From Arion vulgaris (Eukaryota; Mollusca; Gastropoda; Stylommatophora; Arionidae), in assembly GCA_020796225.1 (NCBI GenBank), contig CM036755.1, positions 65,788,049 to 65,852,048 on the forward strand: a stretch of 64,000 nt of DNA, read 5' to 3'. The translations under genes were made by a program, and so were the position numbers. Shown here piece by piece: positions 1-10,747 of this stretch; position 1 is the first letter of the stretch, and every line of letters starts with the position of its first letter. Below the pieces are notes generated by a model. It was not told the origin of the DNA. It worked only from the letters and a program-made list of their open reading frames with translations, and made no database searches.

Positions 1-17
1 ACATTTTTCTAGTCACT

Positions 18-91
18 TCTTATGATATGCCTTGTAGATCGCATTGGTACTATTCTTTGCTTCCTTGTGGGTCAGCACCACACAGGCGGTT
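18..91 (-). mobile_element. SINE-A 5' fragment
   Basis: Matches the head and core of the SINE-A family (ATGCCTTGTAGATCGCATTG, TACTATTCTTTGCTTCC, CACCACACAGGCG) on the minus strand. The rest of the first 600 bases shows nothing recognisable. Confidence 0.7.
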
Positions 92-591
92 TTTAGAATT
101 AAAAATGCCTTTTAGTATGGCTCCTGATAAAAAGGCATCCAACCTAAAGCTATGTAATGTAGCATTTGATCCACAAAGAGTTAATCACAAATGTTATATC
201 ATAAAACAACTCACTCACAAAAAAAACGTATGGCATCAATAGTTTACAGTAGGAAGGTTAACATCAGCAAATAACCACATTATATGTGAATCTTACCGAG
301 ATCATTGCAACATTGATTAATAACCACCCAAAAAAATGCACCAATACATATTCAACAAATCCAATACAAACCCTGAAATAAGGAATACAACTCACCAGAA
401 CATGAACTCAACCAATGTTGAAGTCGGAATACTGAGATTAAAATATACACACAGAACTCGTTACTGCCTGTAATATTTCTTTTCAGGGCGGTATAGGACA
501 AGGGGACATGTGTCTCTGGAATTTAATGGCGGCATGACCATTGCTCTAAGAGAAAACATATGCTCTGAAGATTTCAATGAAGAAGATAGGG

Positions 592-885
592 GGACTGCCT
601 AGAGTAGTTGATAGTAGCTCGGCCTGCTAGCTGTGAGACGCCTCATAGCTCGGGTTCGAACCTACTGTCCAGCATTTTGTTCGAGTCCCCTGGTCTTACT
701 CAGGACGATAACGTGAGCACCTCTGAAGTCGGAGAAAATCTGCCTGTATGGCGAGGAATACTAATTACGAGTACATTGAGCACACGGCTGCCATTGTAAA
801 AATTGGAAAACGGATTTTCACGCAAAATCAGTTTCAGAGATGAAACTTCGTCTGAGTTGAAAGCGGACGAAAGAAAAAAATGAAA
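592..885 (+). mobile_element. SINE-B, full-length copy with tRNA-like head
   Basis: The head has a B-box (GGGTTCGAACCT, about 653-664). The body contains ACCTCTGAAGTCGGAGAAAA and ends in an A-rich tail at 873-897. A second full copy lies on the minus strand at 56263-56582. Confidence 0.75.
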
Positions 886-932
886 AAAAAAAAAAAAATG
901 TAGAAGATAAAGGATATTCTTTATCTCGGTTG

Positions 933-1140
933 CACGTTACCCGCCTGCCCAGCGTGTTTGTAGCGCGTTGGACGACAGGTGATAAGTCCTCTGTGAGTGC
1001 GAGTTCAATTTCGCGGGCTGGCAGAAAAGCCACAGGTTCTCCAGATTTACGGTGTTCGTGGCACCGAACTAAAGGGTTATGATGTCTATGGCACCGAACC
1101 AAAGAGCTGAAAGCTCAAGTGCTTCTGGATCGGAAAAAAC
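933..1140 (+). mobile_element. SINE-C copy
   Basis: tRNA-like head (CCCGCCTGCCCAGCGTG through a B-box-like AGTTCAATTTCGCGGGC), then a body with AAGCCACAGGTTCTCCAG and CAAGTGCTTCTGGATCGG, and an A tail. Same family as 8778-8988, 38428-38600, 41945-42150 and 53274-53470. Confidence 0.75.
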
Positions 1141-1435
1141 TTAGTTGCACAAGTTATCCATATCGATATGTGCGGCAAGATGGGAAAACCACAGAAAAAC
1201 CCCAGTAGATACATCAATCAACAAAGAACGGGAGTTGATAGTCTAATCACAGTGAAATACATGCTTGGGAGGAGATAGGAGCAATTATGAACATGTCTGA
1301 TGAAGATGATCCACAAATGAACAATGAATATTATTAGCCAAGTCACTCAAATAAGTCTTTCCACAATAAAAAAACATCGACCTATTTCAACCAACAATAA
1401 TTTAAAAAACAATATCTTTATTAACTTTCCCATCA

Positions 1436-1775
1436 ATAGAGAGTTTGTGGTAATGAGAGAACGAACAACCTTGCATCAACAGTATCGATTGTTGGGGAGT
1501 TGAAGATGATAAGGGGGATGTTCTTCGGTCTATTCGTGACTGCCTGTTGGATGAGGACACTAAAATAGATGTTGAATCGATCTAGTGATTTAAACCCAGC
1601 TTGGAGTTGCCGTTGACAAGTAGAACTGGATGCCTGAGGGGCAGAGTGAGAAGTGTGTTTAATCAGCGAGCTATGGGAACAATCAGTATGCATACGCTTC
1701 AATATCTGTTGGGGGAGATTGAACACCTATGGGTCTGCCCGGATGCAATGACGTCAGTTTAGTAACAAATAGCCA
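1436..1775 (+). mobile_element. LINE 3' fragment (RNase H-bearing lineage)
   Basis: Homologous at DNA level to 43015-43530 (-) and 57215-57725 (+), where an RNase H-like reading frame is visible. Frameshifted and 5' truncated here. Confidence 0.6.
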
Positions 1776-1825
1776 AACCCATCAAGCTTATCTCAAAAAC
1801 TGTAAATGCTATTAGACAACAGATC

Positions 1826-2086
1826 GCCCGGTGGTGCCAGGGTCCCAAGGGAAGCAGAGAATAGTACCACTGCAATCTACAATGCATGTCGTAAGAGGCG
1901 ACTAATGTAACCCTAGGGATGCTACCCTAATAAATAAAAAGCAGCAGAGAAATCGGATGTGCTGGCCTACTTATAGGCGCATACTGGCACAACGCACAAT
2001 CACTCTTAGGCTCAGATCATATACAAATCGCAAATGGTTGACAAGTAATCGATAAGGAGCATTCGAAGCAGAAGACGACAGACAAG
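1826..2086 (+). mobile_element. SINE-A, nearly full length
   Basis: Contains GGGAAGCAGAGAATAGTACC, the hairpin core CATGTCGTAAGAGGCGACT, a hairpin AGGGATGCTACCCT, and a 3' tail with ACAAGTAATCGATAAGG ending in purine-rich GAAG units. Confidence 0.75.
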
Positions 2087-2157
2087 GAAATGAGTTATGC
2101 AATAATTAGATGGAAAGAATAGAGATGTGAAGCTATAAGAAACCATATTAATTGATA

Positions 2158-2480
2158 AGATGACTCATATCATTGCACTTTGTGAGTAACCATGTGTGCA
2201 CCAATTTCTTCTTACGGAAGATCTCAGTGAGGCACACAATAACAGCTAGTCCCAATGTAATTTGAAGTGGAGAAATTTTGTTGAATTTTACTTTTTTCTT
2301 TTCAAATGATTTATCTAGGCATAATGCATAACATTATCTCGCCTGTGGTTGCAGGCCCAAATTATATGAATAGACCACTGTTTCACGCATGTCTAGGCGA
2401 TATGAGGCTGGGGATTAGCACCAAATAAACACTAGATGGCTACAGAATGAAGAGCGAACCGAGTAAACTCTGGCTAAAAT
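2158..2480. mobile_element. SINE-E (-) and SINE-D (+) fragments
   Basis: 2158-2240 matches the 3' part of SINE-E on the minus strand (GAGTAACCATGTGTGC). 2365-2480 matches the distal SINE-D part (CACTAGATGGCTACAGAA). 2490-2950 holds nothing I recognise. Confidence 0.5.
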
Positions 2481-3214
2481 CGGATCTCTGTTGTGACTAG
2501 TTTTCTTATATTATTTGTTAGGACAGTCCTATTTCTATACTTAACCTAGTTTCTATCCACCTAAAATGACCTGTTTCAGGTGTGTTCAATGTAAGCCTTT
2601 TGTTCTAAAATGACAGCAAACACTTGCATACTCACTCACAACAGGAGCAAGACAACAACACAGGAACATCTGAACACAAAGCTGGAGCACACAGAGAATA
2701 CAAACAACGGGCCGTAAAGCTTCGGTTTTGGAAGATAAAGACAAATGCAAGCTGTGCGATTTTGCTAAAGGTGGAAGGAACAAAACTAACAGCAGGAAAT
2801 GGTGGAGCCACAAACATGGTTAAAGTAATAATATATTACTAAACAGCATTATCTATACTACATCCTGTAACTATTAACATTTTGGCTGTGAACGTCCAGT
2901 GTCAATCTGTGATGCAGGAACGAAAACAGGTACTGTGTAGTTTAAGAGCATAAAAATAATGTACAAATCTGTTTGACCAAAAGGTCTTTTCACAAGGATC
3001 ACCAGAAGCAATGAAATTCAGACTTCTTATAGGGTAGACATAGTACACATAATAAATCCCTCAAGGCCCTAAATTGAAAATATGACATCTTTTGCGACTG
3101 TATCTTGTTTAAATTATCCGAGTTCTCATGATTAACCTGACTGCATGGTCTTTGATCAAATCTCACCACTGACTGCCCCATTACTCATGATCAGCAGGAT
3201 AGATACTACAAAGG

Positions 3215-3465
3215 TGATGCCGGAGTCACAAGGGGAGAAAGAATAGTAACACTGCTACCTACAAGGCATGTCATAGGAGGCGACTACGGTAGGGGCCTAG
3301 GGAAGCCACCCAAATAAATAAAAAGCGTTCAAGAAATTGAATGTGCTGGCCTACTTGTAGGCGCATTACTACCACAACGTACAATTGCTCTTAGGTTCAG
3401 ATCACATACAAATCACAGAGTGGTTTAACAAGTAGTCGATATGAAGCGTTCAAAGAAAAATGAGA
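3215..3465 (+). mobile_element. SINE-A copy
   Basis: Same order of blocks as the copy at 1826: GGGGAGAAAGAATAGTAACA, ATGTCATAGGAGGCGACTA, AAATAAAAAGCG, TGCTGGCCTACTTGTAGGCG, then ACAAGTAGTCGATATG. Confidence 0.72.
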
Positions 3466-3479
3466 AGATATGTTATGTC

Positions 3480-3660
3480 TGCTGTATAAGAAATCTGAAT
3501 TTCTTTCACTTTTGTTGTATCCTTTGCTTGATGAAGGCTTGTTGGTTGAAATGTCACTATATATTATTTTGTACTTTGTAAAACTACAGTATTTTGTTTT
3601 TATGTCTTTTGCCATCGTTACATTGTTTTACTGTAGTATTCCTTTATAGGGATATATTTA
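3480..3660 (+). repeat. dispersed repeat with a hammerhead-like core (possible Penelope-type terminal repeat)
   Basis: Contains TTGATGAAGGCTTGTTGGTT followed by GAAATGTC, then TTTGTAAAACTACAGTATTT. Related copies: 2960-3050 (-), 17716-17885 (+), 17870-17990 (-), 17980-18095 (+), 32100-32240 (+), 59080-59260 (-). Element identity is inferred, not shown. Confidence 0.4.
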
Positions 3661-3859
3661 AAAAAGTTAAATTAGTGTTTTCCTTGTTTATCATTTATGC
3701 GGATTTTCAGCATTTGTGCTGATTTGGTGTGCATCGCACTTGACAAAGATCTTTGAGTTGAAATGCCAGCTCTGTACTTAACCAACATAAAACTGTCTAG
3801 CTGCAAGCTGACTTTTTTTTTTAGTAACACAAATATTACTTATCTTTTGATCTTACATC

Positions 3860-4330
3860 CTTTGTATGATATCCTTTGTATTTATTCAATGTTATATAGA
3901 ACCAATATTGACATACACATGCGAGTCGTGGATAATAAACACACAGATCGAAAAATCTCTGAGGGCCACAGAGATATGGCTTTACAGAAGAATGATGAGA
4001 ATCCCATGGACTGCTAAAATGACGAATGTTGAGGTGTTGAATGAGGTCAAGACACAGAGAAAGCTTATCATCAAAATATCAGAAAGAGGCAGTCATCATT
4101 TTTAGGACATGTGATGAGGAAGGGAGGTTTAGAACACATTGTTACAACCGGTAAAATTGAGGGTAGGTGAGACAGAGACATTTTGGATAGCCTGACTTCA
4201 TGCACGGAAGAGTGTCAACATCTGAGACGAAAGCAAACACCAGAGACAGAAATTTATGGAGATCCATGATCGCCTACGCCAGCTGGCAAGGCACCTTATG
4301 AAGATAAAGAGCTTTTGATAGAAACATCAG
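3860..4330 (+). pseudogene. LINE reverse-transcriptase C-terminal remnant
   Basis: Reads IEPILTYTCESWIINTQIEK, ATEIWLYRRMMRIPWTAK and, after a frameshift, FLGHVMRKGGLEH-like sequence. These are typical of the post-RT region of RTE-like non-LTR elements. Closest relative in the window is the element at 40104-41570. Stops and frameshifts make it dead. Confidence 0.7.
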
Positions 4331-4339
4331 TTTAATACT

Positions 4340-4870
4340 GTTATTCTTTTAAAACTAATTTACTTTATCCTTGCCATCTTTGAACTTTGGTAAACAGTTT
4401 TACAGCAGTCTACAGCAGTATAGGAGATAACAACTTAATACTGGCAGACAAGCACAAGGAATGGATCACATATGGATTTTGGTAATGTACAAAACAATAT
4501 ACAACATGATAGTTAACTATGGGCTGCAAACAAATATCATGTGAAATGAACTGTGGAATTGCATGCCGTCTCTTGACCATTCATGGCTAATTGTTGTATT
4601 CAAGGTTTCCGCTCCACAAAAACAATGGTGATGATATTTAAGCATGATATTGCGGAATGTAAGCGGGTGGTTGCATGAGATATGGTCTGGTGCACACCGA
4701 GGAGGTTGGTTAGCTGGTCTGAGGTTATATAGGGTTGTGGTAGGGTTGGAACTCTTCTTGGAGGGTGGAGTCAAATGACAGTCTTCTGTGTTTCTGTAAC
4801 GGGGGAAAAAAAAGGTAAATGCTAAATATTAATCAAGGCAGCAATAATATAAGCTGAAGCAAACTAGGCA
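4340..4870. other. stretch without a recognised gene or repeat
   Basis: No reading frame with coding character and no match to other repeats in this window. Confidence 0.4.
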
Positions 4871-4879
4871 TTCACATTT

Positions 4880-5530
4880 TGTGTGTGTGTAAGTTGAACA
4901 TAATACAACTACACATGTGTGTTGTGTAAGTTGGGACATAATACAAATACACATGTGTGTTACTAAGTTGGAACATAATACAACTACACATGTGTGTTGT
5001 GTAAGTTAGGACATAATACAATACACATGTGTGTTACTAAGTTGGGACATAATACAATACACATTGTGTGTGTAAGTTGGAACATAATACAATCACATGT
5101 GTGTTACTAAGTTGGGACATAATACAACTACACATCTGTCTGTGTAATTTGGAACATATACAATCACACATGTGTGTTCTAAGGTTGGACATAATACAAC
5201 TACACATGTGTGCTGTGTAAGTTGGGACATAATACAATACACATGTGTTACTAAGTTGGGACATAATACAACTACACATCTGTGCTGTGTAAGTTGGGAC
5301 ATAATACAATACACATATGTGTTACTAAGTTGGGACATAATACAACTACACATCTGTGCTGTGTAAGTTGGGACATAATACAATACACATGTATGTTGAC
5401 ATTAAAATAATGTGTTGGGACATAATACAACTACACATATGTGTTACTAAGTTGGAACATAATACAACTATACATATGTGTTGTGTAAGTTGGAACATAA
5501 TTCACTTTTACATGTGTGTTGTGTAGGTTT
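4880..5530. repeat. palindrome-bearing minisatellite, about 38-bp unit
   Basis: Around 16 units of the type AGTTGGGACATAATACAA plus CTACACATGTGTGT, alternating between a GTGTAAGTTGG and an ACTAAGTTGG version, which gives a dimer of about 73-76 bp. Each unit carries the palindrome ACACATGTGT. Reading frames in both directions are repeat artefacts. 5530-5990 is AT-rich and unremarkable. Confidence 0.9.
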
Positions 5531-5997
5531 GAGTGTTAGAGAACTATACTTTTGTATTTGTCAGTCTGAATGCAAATAAAACTATACATGTGTGAAAGTA
5601 TCTGACTAAATACTATAAAACTATACACTATATCAGTACAAAACATTTGAAGGTGAAAATAAAAACAGCAGGTAAAAGGAAAACCATTTCTTGACATTGT
5701 TTTTAATTCCTTTAGAATTATAATTCTAGTTAGTTTATCAGTTGTTTACTAAACTTTGTTTTAAAATAAAAGCTTCCGATAAAGAATTAATCTCCAGCTA
5801 GTTTGTCAATTATTTATTTTAGTGGTATAAAAATAAAAAAGATTGCTTGACAAGTCATCACACTGTGTAGTTTGGATTTTTATTTTGTTATTTTGCCAAC
5901 CCAAGAAAAAACTCGAAACCTACTTAGCCTTACAATTGAACATTGTCAAAACTGTTATATTACGGGCTATCTTTAGACACATTCAATATTTGAAAAC

Positions 5998-6440
5998 AGG
6001 GGTCCCTGTGGCGTAAAGGTTAGGTGCTGCTCTCATATCAAAGGTACCAAGTTCGCTTCCTAATGGAGCTTTCTGGATATATTTTTCCAGAGATACCTGA
6101 TCTCGGTGTAGGTGAGATCGAGTTCCTAGTCCTATTGGAGACGGACGATAAAACTTAGGTCCATGTTCAATTTGAGCATGTAAAAGAACCCTTGGCAGTT
6201 CAAAATCGAGAAGAGCAGGCTGGAAAGCCGCTGCCAAGGCAAAATTCATTCGAAAAAATTAAAAACAAAATTCCTAAAAAAAATATCTTCACCATGTTCA
6301 AAATTACATCAGGGACCATCGCTGGTGCTACAGAGTTTGTGCACTGCAGCTGAGATCTGCCTGTGTAAGAAAGAGATCGGAGCACACATGGTTAATCACC
6401 CATGTGCAATGACGATTGCCCTATGAAACAATCAAATTCA
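5998..6440 (+). mobile_element. SINE-E, full-length reference copy
   Basis: tRNA-like head (GGGGTCCCTGTGGCGTAAAG), a lariat of short blocks (GATCTCGGTGTAGGTGAGAT, AGTTCAAAATCGAGAAGAG, GGAAAGCCGCTGCC) and a 3' end with AAGAAAGAGATCGGAGCACA and CATGGTTAATCACC. Used to interpret the altered copies at 9466, 15035, 43975 and 61138. Confidence 0.75.
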
Positions 6441-6639
6441 AATTCTCATAAATATTCATATTTAGAAATGAAACAAAACACTGAGGATAAATTCTACTAT
6501 TCTAGATGTGTTCCATATAGCATGATACATACATATTGGGACATGGGTAAAATATTTAAAAGGTATGCAGGTTGGAAATAAGCAGATTGAGGATTGATTA
6601 AAGGGTGACATATTTGATTATGGGATTTGAACATTGTCT

Positions 6640-7142
6640 TTTGGACATCTTTGGTCGGACATCTGACCCGACTGAAGAGGATGACCGATCCCAACCAGGA
6701 ACGACCTGCAGGTGGCTGATAGTAAAATGACTGTAAGAAATGGAGTGTCGGATGTGAATTAAACCAGTTTTATGCTAAACGAATAAGCAGTTGTGGACCA
6801 AACGGATGTCTCCTTCCATGCAGGATGAGGCAGAGTAGCAGGCAGCACTGACATCCCCAACGAAATACCCCATATATCTTATGATGGGAGACAACATTGT
6901 CTTTGACATCTTTGGTCGGACATCTGACCCACTGAAGAGGATGACCATCTTAACCAGGAACGACCAGCAGGTGGCTGATGTAAATGACTGTAAAAATGGA
7001 GTGTCGGATGGAATTAAACCAGTTTTATGCTAACGAATAAGCAGTTGTGGACCAAACGGATGTCTCCTTCCATGCAGGATGAGGCAGAGTAGCAGACAGC
7101 ACTGACATCCCCAACGAAATACCCCATATATCTTATGATGGG
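6640..7142. repeat. tandem duplication, period about 261 bp
   Basis: The block from TTGGTCGGACATCTGACCC to CATATATCTTATGATGGGAG is present twice (about 6651-6893 and 6912-7142). The copies differ mostly by one- to two-base indels rather than by substitutions. Confidence 0.8.
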
Positions 7143-7214
7143 AGACACCAAACGAAAATGAGGCAATATAAACTCTTGCCAAGGGAAGGAAACTTCGAAC
7201 ACAAATCAACCAAG

Positions 7215-7695
7215 GGAGCAGTATGAGGCCATATTAAATGACAGTGCCGACCTCACTGGTGAATGGTATATGCTCTGTCTGCAACAACCCACTCACCAGC
7301 TATGGGACAATAAGTCACCCTTTCTCTCCCTAAAGGACATTTTTTTCTTGTCTTGTTTCCTACTGCTACAACACCTTTGTCAAGTATAGAGGGATTAAAC
7401 TATAGTGCTAAGGGAGCACACATGCCAAAAAGCCTAGGTTCGAGAGCCTGATGACATAAGACTGAAATCACCCAGAGCAGGACTCCTCCAGACAAACCCG
7501 ATAAGACAGATCTCATTAGCACAGGACTGCAACTGTCTAGAGAGCAAACTAAAAAAATAAATCCCCAGAAACCTAAATGTGCCAGCCATTATTGGTGAGG
7601 AGGAATCAACACATACAAACAACTCAACGGCCATGAGAAATGAAAGACCTAAATCTGACTGCCAAGTTTGTGGTCCACGGTGGATTAAGCGCATG
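7215..7695 (+). repeat. dispersed repeat, second copy at 22515-22925
   Basis: Collinear blocks such as GGATTAAACTATAGTG, AGGGAGCACAC and TGAAATCACC are shared with 22515-22925, with about 75-80% apparent identity by eye. Probably part of a LINE 5' region; no intact frame. Confidence 0.6.
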
Positions 7696-7984
7696 TCCAG
7701 AGATCGCTGAAGAAAAAAAAGAACACCGATAATTTTTGCCGGAGGTTGTTAACGTTTTCAAAGAATTTCTTCTGGAATGATAATACTGCTGGCCATATAA
7801 GTTTTCTCAGTTAATCATAGTGAATCTTCTTTTCTTCTGCTATTAGTTTTATAATCTGTATAGCATGGTTTATTGAATGTACAGTTAAAAAAGTGATTAG
7901 TTCCTTTGAATGTGGTGCTACTGAAAAGTACTCAGAATACTATAGACAGAAGAAAGAACAAATATATCCATTTTGTAACAGATT

Positions 7985-8225
7985 GAAAATCAAAAGAAAT
8001 GGTTGAACAGATCACAAAAATGAAATATTTTGGATATATAAAACTACATGATTCTATGACGATCGTTCTAGAGGGCATGATATCAGGTAGACAATGGCGA
8101 GGAAGACCAAGAAGAAGACAAGTGCAGGGCATCATAGACGAGTTAGATATGACTGCGGCAAGTGCTGGACATCCCATACCGGACAGGAAGGCCTTTAGAG
8201 CTGCTGTTGTCCGTATGTTGTCGGA
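7985..8225 (+). pseudogene. LINE C-terminal remnant
   Basis: Reads ITKMKYFGYIKLHDSM, RGRPRRRQVQGIIDELDM, DRKAFRAAVVRML. This is the usual GRPRRRW-D and DR--WR signature at the end of RT-encoding ORFs. It joins directly to a SINE-A copy (8226-8466). Confidence 0.65.
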
Positions 8226-8466
8226 CTTGCAAGGGGAGCAAAGAACAGTAACACTGCTACCTATAAGGCATATCGTAAGAGGTGACTGCGGTAGGGACTT
8301 AAGGAAGCTACCCTAATAAATAAAAAGCATCGCAGAAATTGGATGTGCTGGACTACGAGTAGGTGCATACCTAGCACAACGTATGTTCGATCTTAGGCTC
8401 AGATCACATACAAATCACAAAGAGTTGTTTAACAAGTAGTTAATATTGAGCGTTCAACAAAGTAGA
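8226..8466 (+). mobile_element. SINE-A copy
   Basis: Blocks GGGGAGCAAAGAACAGTAAC, ATATCGTAAGAGGTGACTG and AAATAAAAAGCATCGCAG in the standard order. Confidence 0.7.
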
Positions 8467-8724
8467 AGAATAGCTGATGTTATGAGAGCCAAGTTCCAAC
8501 AGGAACAAGCTAAATGATGATAAACTAAAAAAATCTAACATGTATCTGTGATATAAAATGTTGAGCATACTCATTGAGGTAGATGATGTTTGGTTGGTAC
8601 TCCTACACTATTAACCTCTCTCTGTCTCTTATATTAACTAGTTATGTCAGCAGGTTTATAACTTTGAGTATATATTTATTTATTTATATATATATATATA
8701 AAATCACCTGTGTGTTGCCAGGTT

Positions 8725-9110
8725 ATCAAAGAATAGTAACACTGCGACCTACAAGGCATGTCGTAAGAGGTGGCTGAGGTAGGGCTTTTTTAGATCCAGA
8801 AGCACTTGAGCTTTCAGCTCCTTGGCTCAGTGCCATGGACATCGTAACCCTTCGGTTCGGTGCCACGAACACCGTGAATCTGGGGAACCTGTGACTTTTC
8901 TGCCAGCCGCGGAATTGAACAGCACTCACAGAGGGCTAGTCACCCGCAGTTCAACGTGCTACGAACACGCTGGGCAGGCGGACATAGAGGTAAGGGTTTA
9001 GAGAAGCTACTCTAGTAAATAAAAGTGGCGCAGAAATTGGATGTGCTGGCCTACTTGTAGGTGCATAACTGGCACAACGTACAATTCTCTTAGGCTCAGA
9101 TCACATGCGG
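8725..9110 (+). mobile_element. SINE-A copy split by SINE-C
   Basis: SINE-A sequence stops at GTGGCTGAGGTAGGG (about 8777) and resumes at GAGGTAAGGGTTTAGAG (about 8987). The interval 8778-8986 is a minus-strand SINE-C. The duplicated GAGGTA-GGG on both sides is a target-site duplication. Confidence 0.75.
8778..8988 (-). mobile_element. SINE-C inserted in SINE-A
   Basis: Begins with TTTTTTAGATCCAGAAGCAC (tail) and ends at the tRNA-like head CGTGCTACGAACACGCTGGG. See the interrupted SINE-A copy. Confidence 0.75.
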
Positions 9111-9185
9111 CCTTGTAGGCAGCGGTGTTACTATTCTTTGCTTCCCTTGAGGGCCTCGGTAACACACGGGTGAGCAGACAGACTA
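9108..9185 (-). mobile_element. SINE-A 5' fragment
   Basis: GCAGCGGTGTTACTATTCTT and TGCTTCCCTTGAGGGCC; head end only. It forms a head-to-head pair with the preceding plus-strand copy. Confidence 0.6.
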
Positions 9186-9465
9186 AACATTCTACCACTA
9201 CCACCGTTAGTCTTCCTGCAGGGAATTATGAATTATTTAGTTAACTTCTGTGATGCCTTGTAGCACATATGGCTTCTACACATAATCTCCATACTTCTCT
9301 GTATTTTGAGTCCTTCAGAGCAGTGTTTTGTGTCAGATCCCCAAATGCTATTGTCCTCCATTTAGCATCTCAAAGTTTTTGTCTGCCTTCCTTTCCCTAT
9401 TTTTGTCTTCTGGTACCCAATTTTGGACTGTTCTCAGACTTATGGTGCACATAGACTTCTCTATG

Positions 9466-10125
9466 AGGTCTCTGTGACGTATAGTTTAGGTGCTCGTCTT
9501 TCATGCCAAAGGTACCAGGTTCGCTTTTTTCAGAGATCCCTGATCTCAGTGTAGGTGAGATCGAGTTCTTAGTCCTATCAGAGATGGCGCTAAAACGCAC
9601 GCTCCGTGTTCAATATAAGCACGTAAAGAACCATTGCCCGCTCAAAATCGAGAAGAACAGGTTGGAAAGTCGCCTGAGTGATTACCGGGGCCCAAATTTG
9701 GGGTGTAAGGAATAGAATCACTGTTACCTGCCACGCATGTCGTAAAGGCGACTAAGGAGGTTTGGCTGAAATCAGATGCACATGTCCTAAACTTGTAGAA
9801 GTCTATGCGTTTAGGGCCTACCAAACCAATGTGCAACGTAAACATGTTCTTGGCAAAGATCAAACTTATCCTAAAGAGTGATTAAAATTGGTCGTAAAGA
9901 AGAACGAACGCAAAGAAGAAGAAGAAGGTTGGAAAGCGGCGGACCTGGCAAAATTCATAAGAAAAGATTCAAATTCAAATTCCTACCAAAATATCTTCAC
10001 CATCTTGAAAATTACATCGGGACCTCGCTGGTGCACTGCAGCGGAGATCTTCCTGTGTAAGAAAGAGATCGGAGCACACATGGTTACTCACGAAGTGCAA
10101 TGATGATAGCCCTATCATCAATCAA
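9466..10125 (+). mobile_element. SINE-E copy split by SINE-D
   Basis: SINE-E blocks run from GTCTCTGTGACGTATAG to AGAACAGGTTGGAAAG, break at about 9672, and resume at about 9925 with AGAAGGTTGGAAAGCGGC through to GATCGGAGCACACATGG. The repeated GGTTGGAAAG is the target duplication. Confidence 0.75.
9675..9885 (+). mobile_element. SINE-D inserted in SINE-E
   Basis: TGATTACCGGGGCCCAAATT, then TGGGGTGTAAGGAATAG and CATGTCGTAAAGGCGACTA, and a purine-rich tail (AAGAAGAAGAAGG at about 9915). Confidence 0.72.
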
Positions 10126-10129
10126 TCAG

Positions 10130-10265
10130 ACTTATGGTGAACACACTTTTAAAGTTCAACGGTGAACACAGACTAATAAAGTTCAAAGGTGAACACAGAC
10201 TAATAAAGTTCAAAGGTGAATACAGACTAATAAAGTTCAAAGGTGAACAGACTAGTAATGTTCAA
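10130..10265. repeat. 27-bp minisatellite abutting the tetraspan stop codon
   Basis: About five copies of a unit close to AGTTCAAAGGTGAACACAG plus ACTAATAA. The innermost copy overlaps the last codons of the tetraspan gene on the opposite strand, so the array occupies the start of its 3' UTR. Confidence 0.85.
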
Positions 10266-10747
10266 AGATGTACAACCACATAAGCAGACGGTTCGATTTC
10301 ATCATTTTCTGTTACATTCACGACACAGACGTTATTTTCAGATAATAATGAGCCTACAATTGAAATTTCAGCTGTATCCGTTGAACTCACTCCTACAATG
10401 TCTCTACTGCTTACTCTTTTCCTCGGAGAGGACAGACCATCATTTTTTCTTAGAGAATGGTAACTTGTCATTACCTTATTATAAATGCAAGGACAGAAGC
10501 AGGACAACCAATGAGCCCATAGAGGAACTTCACCGCAGCAAATGACCTCCATGTACTGGACAAAGCTGGTCACTGCAAACATAAGGCCCAGGACTGTAAA
10601 TATGGTTACAAATATGTGGACTTCCCTCATTCTGCTGTTTGGCTCAGGATGGAAAAACCAATGAGATTTGCTAGAATATAATCCCAATGTTTCACCTGGT
10701 ACCGTATGACAGTAGACGGTACCATCTGTATCTGTTAAACCCACTGC
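10262..10747 (-). CDS. tetraspan gene, last exon (TM4, Cys cluster, tail)
   Basis: The most likely phase-0 acceptor is CTCTCTCCACAAG, ending at 10748. The exon encodes 161 residues, with [20 protein letters not shown] as TM4 and CFCPCIYNK after it; stop TGA is at 10264-10262. Other AG sites nearby would break the phase. An extra small exon between this and exon 4 cannot be excluded. Confidence 0.72.
   Translation of the reverse strand, partial: AVGLTDTDGTVYCHTVPGETLGLYSSKSHWFFHPEPNSRMREVHIFVTIFTVLGLMFAVTSFVQYMEVICCGEVPLWAHWLSCFCPCIYNKVMTSYHSLRKNDGLSSPRKRVSSRDIVGVSSTDTAEISIVGSLLSENNVCVVNVTENDEIEPSAYVVVHL

Noticed and set aside
5037..5383. Cys-rich repeat proteins (MCSCIMSQL...)
   Set aside because: Frames through the 38-bp minisatellite, unstable from unit to unit.
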